Shown here: positions 14,401 to 29,400 of the stretch, piece by piece
Numbering within the stretch: position 1 is the stretch's first letter
How the letters are laid out: each line of letters starts with the position of its first letter
Assembly (NCBI GenBank): GCA_950022655.1
Contig: OX465580.1
Span: 95,994,797-96,058,796 of the forward strand
DNA from: Alentia gelatinosa
Taxonomy: Eukaryota > Annelida > Polychaeta > Phyllodocida > Polynoidae
Reading direction: 5' to 3'
DNA: 64,000 nt
The notes under the pieces: model-generated
Seen by the model: only the letters and a program-made list of their open reading frames with translations
What the model was told of the DNA's origin: nothing
Databases searched by the model: none
Translations under genes and position numbers: made by a program

Positions 14401-17400
14401 TGTAAGTAGATTTATGAATAGACAAGTTGGTGGCTGAGCAGGTTGGTGGGTGGGTGTGCAGATTGGTATCTACGCAGGATGATGAGTGAGCAGAGTAGTG
14501 GGTAGGCAGGTTGGTGGGTAAGCTGACTGCCAAGTAGATAGCTTAGTGGGTAGGCAGGTTGGAATGTAAACATACTGGTGGGTAGGCAGGTTAGTAGGTA
14601 AGTAGGTTGATGGGTGACATGGAGCAGCTGGGGTTACACTTCACAAAACGTTTCATTCCTATCGAACAAGTCTTCAATTGCTGAACCAGTCAGGAGAAAG
14701 TTTATCTTAATACATATTTTGAATAACTTAATGAATCTTCACAATCAAAATCTTGAGCAAGTCTGATATTTGCGCAGCCCTGCATACTGACTGACACCAA
14801 CATTTTTCTAGTCACCATTATGTGAATAGCTCACTGTATATATCGCCTCGCAGCAAGAAATCGGTTTTGGCCGATTTCAATTGGGTTTATGTTCTAGGGT
14901 TTTAATTTCTTGTGCTATGATATATGGGAGTGTTACGCCTACATATAGAGGACTAAGCCGATATTTTTCTATGTTCGGACGTTATCTTCTAATGACAATG
15001 TTGTCACTTTGTCTGGTAATACGTACAAGGATATTCACAATGTGCTCTGTGTAAGATTGCCACCAGTACATCAACATCAACAGGTGTTCACTTCTTCTGT
15101 AAATTGGCCTAATTCTGCATTTCTCGTGTAGGATATCAATATCTAGGTCTCTTACTCTACTACAGCTAATAGCTGTCTGAAGGCAGCTGTTATTTAAAAC
15201 CTGTAGTCGATCCCTATCTACCTTCATGACAAGTAATTATTTAGCTATATGATGTAAAAAAAACTGTACGGAACAGTGTTGTATAAGCATTGATTAGAAC
15301 ATTAGTTGTTAGTCCAAAATGAATTAATCATTTTTATTAATTTTGGGTATATAGTAAATACAGAACGACTTGTACAAGCCACAAAGCTCGATGATAATTT
15401 ACGGTTTGTAGCTTGTACAGCATGGTCAGGACATTCTATTTAACCACGCTAAAAGTTAAATACGAGTCAGTAACTATGCCAAGGTAATTGTAAACATCAA
15501 CACTCTTCAAGATTATCTCCTTTAGCTGACAGTGACACTCCGGCTTTGGTCTGTTCTTTGCGATGACCCATAGTGTATTACGCTTTTTGCAGTTCATGGT
15601 TAGATTATGATTGACAGCCCATTTCTATAATACATCAAGATCTTTCTGAATTTTATGTTCGCCTCATTTGGATCATGGCCTCTTCCAATTATATTAGAAC
15701 AATATTGTCTGCATAAGTTGTAATCTCTGGGTGTTTTATGACACCAGACATGCCATTTACAAAAAAGGATAAACAGAACAGGCCCTGATACCTTTTGTTT
15801 GAGTAGAATGATGCACTTCTTATAGTAAATTGTCTCATAGTGGTATAGAACGGTAGATAGAATTTCCCTAAAAGGATGCTGTTCTAGCTCGTTTCAATTA
15901 AACAATTAGGTTTTCTCGACTCCGTGTTCTTTGATCGTTAGACGGTGATATATGTTGGCCATACTTCCTATTCTTATGAAAGAATTGTAACAACCCCCAA
16001 ACTTGACAAGTGAACTCAAACGCCAGAATCACGGTTTCAATCGATCCATGCGGACTTCCGACGTTTCGGGACTTACATCCCTTTCCCTAGGGCTTCAAAT
16101 TACAAAGTGATAGAATAACGAAATTGTCTCTTATTTATACTCTAGTGCGTAAATATCAGTGAATGTTACAATATAAATATTTGACCATTTCAGTCCTAAG
16201 ATTCCCTATTATTATGTACCTGTGGCCTTATGGCCTATGTGTACCGACTGCTCCTACTCATGTCATCTTTATTGCCATACTATGATACTTGTTTGTTTGG
16301 GTTTGTTTGTATAGGTAGTTTAACGTCCAATTTGTTCAATTAGACTTACTTTGGTTTAATTTACTCAAATTTGCATATCCTGTTAGAATAACAAGGTATG
16401 CTACCTGGTTGATCAAGGCATCTTTCTCTTGTCAAATACATCTTATCAAAAATTTTACCTTCCCTGAGGAAGTCAAGAATTTCTTTCTTGCCAGTGTTAT
16501 GGAAAACACTGTGCATTGTTGTCATATTCTTTAGGAATTTCTTCCTGCTCTCTCTGTTTGCCTGACACTGTAGCATGAGATGTCTAACGCTTAGCGGAGT
16601 GTTGCATGTCTGGCACACAGGTACTACTTCACATCGTAAGAGGTGCCCATGTTTTAGTTTGGTGTGACAGGTCCACAGAAGGGTCGGTTTCACCTGTTCA
16701 GTTTATGTCAGGTTGTCTTTCCGAAAGTTTTGTCTAGTAGCCACTACAATTTCTCGTAGTTTGTTTTCTCGGTGCAGTTCCAGAGTTTCTGCCAAGTTTT
16801 ATGAATGTGCTCAATGGCCATCGGTTTCAGGTCTGTATGTGGAACTGTGTGCACTCCAACTTTTCTGCTTAATCCATTTTTGGCTGCTTGATCTGCAGCT
16901 TCATTTCCTTCCATTCCAATATGACTCGGCAGCCAATGCATGGCCACCTTTTTTGCCATGTTCTCTCTTCAGTTCTGTGTATGACTGTTTGATGTCTCTG
17001 ATGACAGCATTCTTTGGATCATGTGTTTCCTCATGGTCTTGTATTCCTTGAGAAAGACAGTTTCAGGGGTGTCACCTTTCCTGTTTTTTTGCTAGGTCAA
17101 AGAGGATTGAGGGTGTTTCCTGATCCCATGGAGGGGTTTCAGGTGGCCTCTCACCTCTTATTCTCTTCATTGGGATGCCTGCTCCTCGGTACTAAGCTCG
17201 TGCTCTGACCAGGAATAGTCTTATGGCATTTGAGTTGTCTTTATATATTTGGTGATTTTCTTTGAAAAGAAAGTTGTTATGGCCGTACAACATGTATGTG
17301 GCATATAGGGTGTATGTGGCGGCAAAACCAAACAAATCCTCCAAAGGCAAAGGTTAAAAATTCGGAATCCGTACATCTCATCGTCAATTTTACAGCATAT

Positions 17401-20400
17401 TTATCATGTACAGGCACAGTAACCCAGTTTCTGTATTATATTTAGCATACCTATGGTTGAAGACGTTGTCCAGTTATTTTTTCGCTTTTTTCCCGCTCTC
17501 TTTTTTCTAATCATGTTTTGTGGTCCTTAAGATGAGATGATTAGAATGCATTCACCTTTAGACAAGGCAGCGGATCTGTTGATTTATCTGACTGGAACAA
17601 GCAAATAAGAAACAAACTACATACCATTCACTCAACTGTGAATGGGAAGAGAGACTGGGGGATTAAGTCGTAGTGAACATGTGAAGTTGACCTGTCTGAA
17701 AATAGGTCACTCCAGACTTACACACAAATATCTCCTGAAAGGGGAAAATCCCCCAATATGCCAAGCATGCAATGTACCCATCACTGTCGAGCATATCCTG
17801 CTGAACTGTAAACGGGTAGAAGAGAATAGAAGAAAGCATTTGAAAAACAGTAACAACATGAAAATGTTGTTCGAAACTATTCCAAAGAAAGATATCATCA
17901 TGTTTTTGAAAGAGACAAATCTCTTTGATTTTATATAAAATATTTGAAAATATTTGAAACATTGAAAAGAATTGACTGAAATAAGTCTATGAAAGTGAAA
18001 AGTTAAATCATTGATAGTCCCTATATACCCTCAGGGTCCCCTGGAACGTTAAACCACAAACAAACAAACTGGTGTGAGATCACTTCTACCAAGGGAATCT
18101 CTTGAAAATAGTTCTAGAAATAGGGCCACGATTTGAGCTGTTCTTAGCACCTCTTCATCAAGCTCGCATAAAGATGGAATCTACTTATAACATCATTTAA
18201 GGTCTATATATTTCATAAATTGCATTGCATTTCACAGGATTACTAGGTTTCAACTGTCAGAGATGTTCGGTGTATTACTGGTCTTCTACCTCTCGTCCCA
18301 TTCTCTACGATGAAGTCTGGTTTCATTTCAAGAGACCAGATGGCGTCACTGTTGTCCGCTGTCGTTTGTTGGACGTGACGCCAGGTGGCAGCAGCTAGCT
18401 GAGTTCTCTCTCTCTCTCTCCCTCTGTCAAATGGACGCCATAGCTCTGAGGTCGGCCTCATTCGGGCATGTACATGATACATGTATATTAGCTCTGAAAT
18501 AAATAGTAATAGTTCAACTGAATACTGTGTAATCGACGAAGTATCCCCATAGGTGTGCTTTTTAAAGACCAGTTAGAGTACCACCCAGAACCCAAGGCTC
18601 TGTTGGTTGTTAAATACACTGACCTTGCGAGAGAACGGATCGGAGAATGAGTCATAAGGACCGGTGTCATACGGTCTTGCTGGACTTGCTGAAGCTTGTG
18701 ATTATCACCATTTTATTTCACCAGTGGTTAGGCCTCTCCTAGATTATAACAATTCAACCGCAAATTTCTGGTTAAGATGATAAATTCCTACTACATCTGC
18801 TGCCACGTAAAAGAGAGTAGATTGACAATAGTGTCACAATATGTGGAACGCTTCCGTTTGAAGATCCTTTCCATTGTAGATGAAAGCATGTGTACTGAGA
18901 TATTGATAATATAATTAACATATTTTAACCCAAATTGCTCCATGCATTGCGTTATGAATATACTGTTTGACTGTTGAGAAATGTGATCTTTACACACAAA
19001 ATTGTACTGGTTTTTATGTTTCTAATGGATCTCTCACCGAGACAGTTGACCTGCTGGGAATCCTATTGAACTTAGGGGAGAAAACCCACTGTCACAAAGA
19101 AACTGCTGCTTTGCATAGTGACCCGTCACAGTTACCCGACTGTAGTAGAGAAACTACATTAGACTTGCCAATGTCTGCCAGTCAAAAACCCATATATACG
19201 AATTAATCAATCACCACATATGATAGAATTGTTGGTAGATTGGTTTGTTTATTTGTGTATGTATGGTTTAAAGTTCCAGGGTGGTGTTCCTTTCTGATGA
19301 CAGCCGTGGAGTTCTACTCTTTTAGCAACGCTGAAATGATTTGCCATTTTGAGCTAGTACTTAGCTGGAACATATGCCGGTGATGACAGGAACCTCTCCT
19401 AGGAACGGTTGGCCAACCGGGAAAACAACCCTAATATAGATCGTGACTTCACGGAGGCCCATTTTGCCCATAACCAAACGCAGAGATATGTTTCAAGTTT
19501 TGTAGAACATCCACGAGGAACGAGGGGGATCTCTGTGTGTGAAACACCAGATGGCAGCAGCTAGGTGACGCTGGTAAACTGATTTACCATAGCGGCAAAT
19601 TCTCAGTTTACCTTTGTTCAGATGTACGCCCCATATTGCCCTATGAAGTTGAACATTTGTTTGAATTTACGTTTTCTATCTTAGATAGGGATAGTCATCC
19701 AACTTAAACACTCCCCTTTGAGTTTTTACCACTTCGTTTCGAATTACTTACTGTATTACAACATAATTTCTTTTTCCGAAACATTATTTCCTGACTCGGC
19801 TGATTATTATAAAACAAAGGAAACAGATTACGGTAAGCCTTCACTCGTTACGCTAGTCTGGGGATTACAGTGCAGTCATCGTAAACATTATATAGAGACT
19901 GCATATGGATAATACAAGTTTCCAATATATTTATATCTGTTATTTTCTTCATAAGCTACTAATACCAGCTAAGTTTGGCCATCACGCTTAAGTATAGCTG
20001 TTGGTTAGGTTCTGGTAGTGAATGTCCCACCTTTCATACACACACCCGCTGACGGCCTTGCCGCCAAAACATTTACTGTAGACAAACATGCAAGTGCCGC
20101 GCGGGTGACTTGAGGGGGATATTACTACACCAATCCAAAATTATGTGGCCCCCGTTGTTTAAGATGTGTATCCAGCATCACCATGCATTGTCACAGTGTC
20201 GTAACTAAATAGAGGGCCATCTTCGCTGGCCGTGTACCTGTGACTGACCGCTGTCCCTTGGGCACATAGTAATCCGCACCCAGGTTATGGGTACATTTTG
20301 TATCCCCGACACCCGCATAAAATCGCCATAGGTACCACAAATAAGAACAATGAGCCCGCATAATTCTTTATTCTAGCCTTCCTTTTCAAAGTGTCTGTTC

Positions 20401-23400
20401 TTCGGAATTCGACTTAAGGAACATGGTTTAAGTTAAGTGGACTCGAACAATATGTGCTAATTATCCTCCAACGAACGGACCTATTTTACAGTCCAAGTGA
20501 GCGCGTCAGACATTCATAATAAGGACTGTGTGGGCTGTGGTTGTGGGGGCTCATAACTACAAAGACCACACATTGAATGGCCTGCCAACTTGTGTAATTT
20601 GTTTGGTCATGGTCCTTGCCATTTTCATAAAAGAGTAAACTGGTATTTGGCAGTCATTAATGAATACATATATATACATTTGCAGTGTAATTCAGTCGAA
20701 CCACGCGTGTAAAAGTAAAGCCGTAATTGCATGACACTCATTTTCCAAATAAGAGAAGGGTATAATTCACTGTAGTGTCCTGAATGGTCGTTTCTGGAAA
20801 GCGGGTTGTGGATGATCCATCATGAAAACTACATTTCTCTGACGATGTTCTTAGTTTTAACACTGTTAATGCTTTCATGATTCATCTAGAAAGACAAGCT
20901 TTGTATTTGTTCATATGGTTATAATACTCCAAAGTACGAAAATGTCCACATGAACTTTGATGTTAATACCAGTTGTAATTCATTATAAACTGAATGTGTT
21001 GTCACAATTTAGTGGCAGCTTACCACGGCCTACACTAGATTCTTTTGATCAAAATGGAACGCCCATGTTGTTCGTATCATACGCGCTCATAATGAAAATG
21101 ATACAACGTAGTTTTTAGATTTGGGTACATCAACTTTCTAACATTTTTCACCTCTCATTCGGTGTCAAATGGTGGAAAAGCACATTGATAATGGCGTCAT
21201 CCTATGATAAAGGTAACCGCAGTTAAAGAGTGTTTACAGCAAGCCTGGTTTCCCGCCGTACTATACTCGCACCATGTTCCGCCGGCACGAATCTTCCCGC
21301 CTTCACTTTGGGCTGTTATCTGGAGGGCACACTCTTCAAGCAGATACAGCCTCAGGCGCAGACAAGAGGCAAGTAGGCGGAGACGCTGGGTGGAGAGCAG
21401 AGCCTGCACAAAGGTCTGCTTGTGACCTGGAGACCCAGGTTCACTAGGTCACCTTCCCGCGGCCCTGTGACAGACTGGCAGACGACACTGTGAAGCGCCT
21501 TCTGCACCTCCCGTGCCCACCTCGCTCCATGTATCCGCGCCTATCTGGGGTAGACATGCTCAATTCTTTGATTATGATCATTCATTGAATTATCAAACAC
21601 AATCAGAATAGAGTTCATTAGAATATGTGTCCTTCTCTGACTGGCACATGAATCATAGACTTGTCCACTATGAACAGAATCTCCTGTTTATGGCAACAAG
21701 CTGCTCCCTGTAACCATATACCTCTTCCTACCCCTCCCCCTCCTCCAGTTCTCTGGCTGCCTGTGTTGTCATAGCAATAGATTTCACCTGCTCCCGACTG
21801 TGACCCGATTGAGATTAAAGTGAGAGGGTATCAATCTCCCCGCAGAAGCCATGATATCTGTGTGGAGAGTGTTGGGAATACTGGAGCTAAGCATCGCCAG
21901 AAATCCAACACCATTACCGATTGTACCAGCCCCTGTATCTCAGCGCAGAGGGTAGCCATAGGATGCAGGGAATGGAGCCAGTCTAATCTGGGGCATCCTC
22001 TCCCGTGCAGGCGAGCCCTGATGCAGGCCCAATGAGGCGGTACCCGTGAGGTGTTTTCGACCAGGCGGGTCCGACAGGGAGGGCCTGTGAGCTAGGTCAG
22101 GACATAGATATAAAGAGACTAGTGTATATCTATGGCCAGGTTAATAGCGACGCCTGTGACGCAGGCCCTACGAGGCTTGCCCATAGCCCGGTCCATTTGA
22201 GCCGAGGCTGGGAGGGCAGTAATGGCTGACTTCCAACACGCCCAGACCTAGTCAGTAAGCCCGGCACGACGGCTACAACTAGGTCAGGTGACACTGGAGT
22301 CGCTTTCGCGCGCCCTTTTCTATTCGTATATTCATTTTTCAATTGTCTTTTTATTTTTTCTCGTGTCCTCAATTTTTACTCCGGCATCTGAACATGCGTG
22401 TTTCCCGCTGAATAATTACGTTGAAAGTAGACATGGCTGGGGTCTTCTGCGCCTGTTCTAATTTTATTCCTCATGCCTATGTTTCTGTTAGAAAACCTTG
22501 GTATTGCCTCAACGTAAGGGAACATATTTCTCTAGTTAATAACTCCTCTGTTATAGCAGCATTATGTAGCATTATTGCCCACTGACAGCTAAAGAAAACA
22601 GAATTAGTTAATGAACATACTTGAATAGGAACCATATTTAGTAGAACTCACCCGGATGTGTGAGTCTAAGTTTAGTCACATCTTGCCCCTGTTCCTGGCA
22701 GCAGCTGTCCTGCACATCCTTGTTATAACGCAAAATTTGCTTGTTATCTTGTTCATTTTCCTAAATTGCCTATCTGACCCTAAGCTTATGTGCTATTACT
22801 ACTATCAGTATATTCATTATTGCTATTACGGAGTGATATGGCGACGAATTGTTCGCAATAATATGTAGTTGAACTGAACACTCGTATCGTCATGATGGAA
22901 ATGCGAGGTACTTATGTATCACGCATCAACGCCCAATAAAACCCTTTTTTTTTAACTGTTTTACCTCTTAATGTCTCTATTCTCTAAACTCATATCATTA
23001 TCCCCATTGTAGACTTGCTCTAGGCGGTATCTGCCAGATAGGAAACTACCACATCTCCCGTACTATTGGTTTTAGATTTTCTTGTTTCTTACTTTACAAT
23101 GATATAAATTGATTCTCATATTTCACTTGTCAGATGAAGTATTGTTATAATTCATATTGTAAAACATTAACAGAGAAACTAACTACTGTTTCTGAATATA
23201 ACTAGCCAGCCAGAGCGACTCGTACAAAATATGATCTGTGGCCTATGACAGAGACGGAGTGCTAGCTAACAAAATCTTCTGAGAGAATAGGTAACCCATA
23301 TTTCATTCTCTGTTTTTTTTCATAATTTATTTATTTATTGTGGGGCGTTGATCGAGCAGGACAGTTTTTGGTGTGGGAGGGCCCCTCCAAGATGAAGGTT

Positions 23401-26400
23401 ATATGCAGCAGATAAGATGGGCAGAGACTTCTAATTATCACTGTTGTATGTGATTTCAGAGCTTTAGCATTTTCACACCAGAGAGCATTACTGTCGACAC
23501 GGTAGGGGCCTTAGCTGATGTGAGCTTCGCGGTTACTAGAGAACACGACCCGGAACGAACTCTACCCGTAGTTGTTAGGATAATTCAGCTCATTTTGGAG
23601 AACTCGAGCCGTTTCAGATACTACACAGTTTCATATAGAAGGAAAGGTCTAACTAGTTAGCCTTTAGACAAATAAACCAGCGGAATTGGAAAATAAGTCC
23701 AGTTATGTTTATGGATAGGGTTACGGGTAGGGGTTTCTGTTTGTTTTCTTCCCCAGATAAGACCAAATTTGAGGTCGAGATCCCGTATTCTAGAAAAAGA
23801 AATGATACAGGTTTACAATAAGCTTACCTAACAAGAACTCGATGGTTTACTAAAAAGAAATATCGAGGGAATATACCTCGGGAAATGGCATTCTCGCCTT
23901 TGCGTTCTGTTCAATTCTCAGTTTAATTCGTGTAGATTACTAAGGCCATTATGCTGAAAACACTGCTGTGGCGTTTTCGCATCTCGTTGTTTGAAGTCCT
24001 GTATTCGTGCACGTTTGTGGGACGTGACCCGCAGAGTGGGGCTCACTTCCGAGGCCCATCTGTCGATGACCCGTGACTGTAAAGGTTACACTGGGAGTGT
24101 ATCCTGGGCAACAACTGTAGACGAAACATGAGCTTCATGCTGTACTCTTTGGGCCCAGGCAGTCAAGAAATATGTCTCTCTTGGGCAGGTGAGCGTGTTT
24201 GTATGGGCCATTAAAGAGACTTGGCAGGCCGAGAGGACACCCGCGTTGTACAAAGAGTGAAGAAAAATATCAGGGCTGGGGATGTTAAACGATATATAGA
24301 GAGAAGTTAGGAGTAACATGATAAATCAGGGATGTCACTTTTCCACGGAAATCCTTGTTTTATGAAATTGTTTTCCTTGTATATTAAAAGCGACAAGAGT
24401 ATAAATTGCTCCTCATTTACGCCAACATAACTGTGGTTTAAAAACCTCTCCACGCATCCCTGAACCCAACTGACGTCCCCGACAATTGTATATTCAAAGC
24501 AATATACGTTTCAGATGGGTAGATCAAAATAAAACTACTGACAGGGTTGGGGAAAGCTAGACCCTTCCCGATGTGAGGCGGGGCGGCAGCAGGATGTCGG
24601 AAACGGCGTCAAGAGCACGGGTCGCGTGCAGGGGGAGGATAGAGGAGAACTCGGTCAAACAGATGGTACCAGCTGCCCTGACAGAGATAAAAGAAGCACA
24701 CCTGTAAAATCATAGACTTGCCCCTCTCCTCCACGCACACATACAATATGTTCATTAACCTCAGAGCCTCACACAAAGAGGACTCATATATGATTCAGGT
24801 GCAACACCGTCATGTCCACTTATTTTATAGCTTACCGGTGAATCCCTCCCTATGGTTCATAGGACACTTATGCCATGGGAAGAAGTACATGTTGTTTTTT
24901 GGAATTACAGCTCTATGATTGATGAAACTGTTGTATCATAGTGGATGCTACACGTGATGAATATATCATGACTAGAAGTAAAGCGCGTGATTTAATACTT
25001 ACTTGCCACTGCCCGTCCATGTTGTGGCTTGTCTCATTTTGCTTGTTGTGTCGTACCAAATTTTACCTGGTGTCATCAAATCATTATTAGGGATGCTGGT
25101 ATTGAAATCATTTTTTGTGTTATCCACAATTTTCTTTTTTAAACACCAGAAATTTGTACCAGTCATATCTGACTTCAGCAGAGCCCCAGCAGCACCCGGC
25201 CGTCGAAAGGTGGTCGACTGGTGCCGAATTTTTGTCACTTTCCGAAAGCAAGTGAATCTACTGATTTTATTTGCGGTTTCTTTTCTGTCCTTCTGTACCA
25301 TGACAACCTGAGCAGACCTCCTACTTCAGCCACCGAGACAAGACCCCATTCAGCATCGCAGTAAATGAATCCGAAGAAAATAGCACTGGCCATTCATAAC
25401 ACGGGAATTGACATATGAAGTAGATATTCGTCTGGCAGGGTGATATTAGGATAAAGATATACTGGAGGGAGGAGAGGGTGCTGTTATCCCTTTAAGGACT
25501 ACAGGGTTCAGCTATTGTAAGGTGTTTGTAAAAGGCACACAGCTGCCTGCCAGCACACACCTGGAGAGGGAGAACCCGCGCGCCTGCCTGTGCGTGGACT
25601 GGGTGCTCGTTCACTGTGAATAATATATGGGACGCATTCATTATGTTCAGAGGGTGGGGTTGGGGAGGGAGAAGGATGGGCATGCCAGCTCCCCCATCTA
25701 CCCGAACGCCATCAAGCCTGCGCCCCAGATTTCACATGTGAAAGACTGGTGGTCATGGTGTGTGTTGTGTTGCCGGGAGAGGGGTGATCACGTATAACCC
25801 TCTGCATGCCCTCTAAATATAGATATAAATATATGAGAGTAGTTGAAATGGAATATCATATAGTGAATAGAGCGATAACCTAATCGAGATATCGACTGGC
25901 AAAAAAACCCCGAAGCGTAGGTGAAAACCATAGGTTGGTCAGGTTGCGTGCATATTTCAGCCTGCAATTTCTGGAAAGGTTATTTCAGATTGACTTGATC
26001 ATTTCCCACCATTTTCTGTACAGCCAGACGAAATACAAGTATTTAACACAAAGGTAGGACTTTGGCGTGACAACAACAAAAAATGCTATTATTTGGATGA
26101 TAAAGCTCCTCTCTGAATTACCGGGGAACTAACTATCATGGTATGTTTAGATATTCAATAATTCATGGATAATTCTGAGATGACGCTAATATGTGTGTCG
26201 ATGTGTTTATTGGTGGACCTGTTATAGCTGTGTATATCAACAGCTATGGAGTTTATGTAATGAAGGGTGACAAGGTAGGCGACTATTGCTTCTATACTCG
26301 TTGGTGACAATGCCTCCCCCTTCTCCCACCGGTCGACCAATGGCGGCCCCTAAGAACCAGCAATAAGCGACAGCATCTTTACCACCACAATCACAACCTC

Positions 26401-29400
26401 CATCTTTACCACCACCATCACCACCTCCATCATTACCTCCACCATCACCACCTCCATCATTACCTCCACCATCACCACTTCCACCATCACCTCCACCATC
26501 ACCACCTCCACCATCACCACCTCCATCATTACCTCCATCATTACCTCCACCATCACCACCTCCAGCGTCACCACCTCCACCTCCACCATCGAGATTGATT
26601 TAACCTCGTTGCTCTCAACATCTCCACCAGATGCCATACTGTGGGCAGCGGACAACCCCTAACCCTCCCTTCTTACACCCACCCACCTACCCCCATTCCC
26701 TCCAAATACCGCCACGGACGAGACTGATTGCACCCTACAGTGTTGCCATGGAAACAAGCGTCGGCCAGGGGTAAAAGCTAGCCCATCGCCGCTGCTGCTG
26801 CAGCAAAGCTGCTGCTGCTGTAATGCTGCTGCTGCAATGCTGTAGCTATCGTCGCTGCTGATGCTATCGCTGCTGCTGTAGCTATCGCTGCTGCTGCTGC
26901 TGCTGTTGCTGTTGCTACAGGAACAGTCTCATTGGGGCATATCTGCCTCTTGTTGCCGTGTGGGGATTGAACGGGTACTGTATAAAACGGAGAGTATGGA
27001 CAGAGGCCATGAGATGATGGGCAAGCCTCAGGTACCGCCTTATCCCCGCCACTGCCAGCCGCCAGCCGCCAGCTGCTGGTCACCCACATCCACCGTGCTG
27101 CCTCATCATCATAATAGTGAATAATCACACTCCACAGTCGGCGGCCATATGGTCGATCGTTGTAAGAGCTAGTAACAACGTAGGGTAGCACTCACTGGTC
27201 AATTATTAACACGATGGCATTTACGTCACAAGTATCCTATTCACGTATATTATGAATGATGTAATCACAACAAGGGTGGTTTATGCTGTAGCAGATAGTG
27301 GGTGAATGAGGCCGTGTGTCGTGTGGGTGTGTTGCTGGGGGGCTAACGGGCAGCACGCTCGTGGAGGAGCGGGCGCGCTCACGGTCGGGGCGGCTAGGAT
27401 TACATGGGTTGTAGAAGTGGTGAGGAGGGGGGTGGCGTGCCGACCTGACCGGGCTGGGATCACCGGCAGTTGGCGTGGGAACAGAAATAGCTGCACTGCT
27501 CGGTGATCTACTCCCACAGCCCGCTGGTGCCGCGAGGCTTTGCCCACACTGCACGGCTCGGCTTTCTCTCACTGCACGACTCGGCTTCCATATTGCCAGC
27601 GTTGTCGCCATTGGGGTTGTGGCGAGGATCTTGCATATACTCTGCTATGAGCAAAGAGTATCTCCTATTGCGGTTGATGTTTGGTGGGAGGAAATCAGAG
27701 TATGCATCATTATTCAAGTTCATATTCCACAACTAGTAACGGTTTAACTCGCCATGGCCATATCGATTCTCTGTTTATGGACGCTATGATGTTTTGCCTC
27801 AGATAATAAAGCAAAATGCTGAAATCATCTCTCCCTATTTTCAAAATGAGGTATGGTATCGAATTCCCAGGGAAGGTTAGATGGACTTGATATAGGTAGC
27901 AATATCTTTTGATAACACGACGAGGCTTGTATCCACCTGAACACGCGGAAATACCCTGGACATGTCTAACATTGGCACAGAGTGGAACTACTGAGATTCT
28001 GGCAGAACTAGGTCAACTCAGTCCCCAGCAGGGTCGAGCTCTCATGTATTAAATTGAGCGCCTGTCAGCAAAGCCACCTTCTGATAGCCGCCTATCAAAT
28101 TTACAACAGAAATAAACCAAATATGAAACATCCACATGTTGTATTGCCAAATCTATTGTTCTGCAAGGAGGGTGCGTGACAGTTTCCGCACTGATGAAAA
28201 GGGCTGGTTGGATTACATCTAATTTCATTTCACTAATGCATTCATTATTGATCACATAGCTACCAAGGGCACCCATCGGTGGTGAATATCAGGAAGTCGG
28301 TTGAATGGTGCTACCCGTAAAGATTATTACCGTTTGTATTCAGTGGGAAAATTGAGCGAATGGCTTTCTGCTATAGATTGTCTTTAACCGGAAAAAGATG
28401 TAGTAGGATGGGCGGAATGATATTTTATGTACTCTACTAGCAATGATGTACCAAAGTAACCGATTATGGTACCTTGTAGAGTGAAAGGCGATATGATTAG
28501 GTTACCAATTGAAAAACTGATCGATGAATTTTGTATTAAAAGAGGAGATAAATAAGCCAGCGGCAGCATAGTTATCATGAATAACCTATAGCCATTCTGA
28601 ATTGGTCTCGGTTTCGTGGCGATGTATGTTATAAAATAGGCATTTACATTAAGAGTTTTGTGCTGCAACTTGTACTTAAAATTTGTCTCATTGCCCCCAC
28701 CCCCCCCCCCCCCTCCCGCTACATACCACATGAAGAAATAAGTGATGAGGAACGCATTGTGGCAGACCAAATAAAGGAGGAAAAGAGAAAGAAACAAGCG
28801 ATGGTCAATGATGGATTGATGACCTATAATTCACACAAAAAACTAATAGAAATAGATCACAGTTCAGAGTTCAAGATGACAACGCCTTGGATATCAAACC
28901 ATTTCCACAAACCGTAGGGGGAAAACCAGTTACCATTACGAATTATTACCAGATGCGATACATCTAAATCAACAACTTACTTACTTATGGGCCAAAGATT
29001 TTCTATCGGCTTTCGAAAAAAGATACCCCAGTTATAAGTGAAAACTGGTAGACTTGAAAAAATGAATTCGCGGGACATCTTCATTAGTTGTCGTTAGCTA
29101 TAACGGTTTATTTAAGACACACCCGGTGGGAAAACACAAATGTTATTGTTGAAATCAAATATCACACTAGTATCACGGACCAAGGAACACATTTAACTGT
29201 TGTTAGTTATAGTTCTCGCCTATCCCCCGCCCCGATACATATCGATAGTAATTATGGAAGAATTGATTAGAAGTCCCATACAAGTGTGCTGCTAATACTG
29301 CCGCGAAGTACCTGATAGGTAAATATATTCTATTTCAATTTTACCCATTCCTGATGGTAAGAACTGCCAAAATCAGGACTGGAAGCCGGAAGCTAAGCCA

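Noticed and set aside
14081..14533. A 150-codon minus-strand frame rich in PTNLPTHxPAH repeats
   Set aside because: It is the translation of a degenerate minisatellite, with no splice signals or homologue.
25003..25311. A 102-codon hydrophobic plus-strand frame
   Set aside because: The opposite strand has better start context and ends at a consensus splice donor, so this one is more likely its shadow.
26350..27191. Long frames of Met-Val-Glu repeats and poly-Ala/Gln
   Set aside because: These are translations of trinucleotide repeats in an intron.
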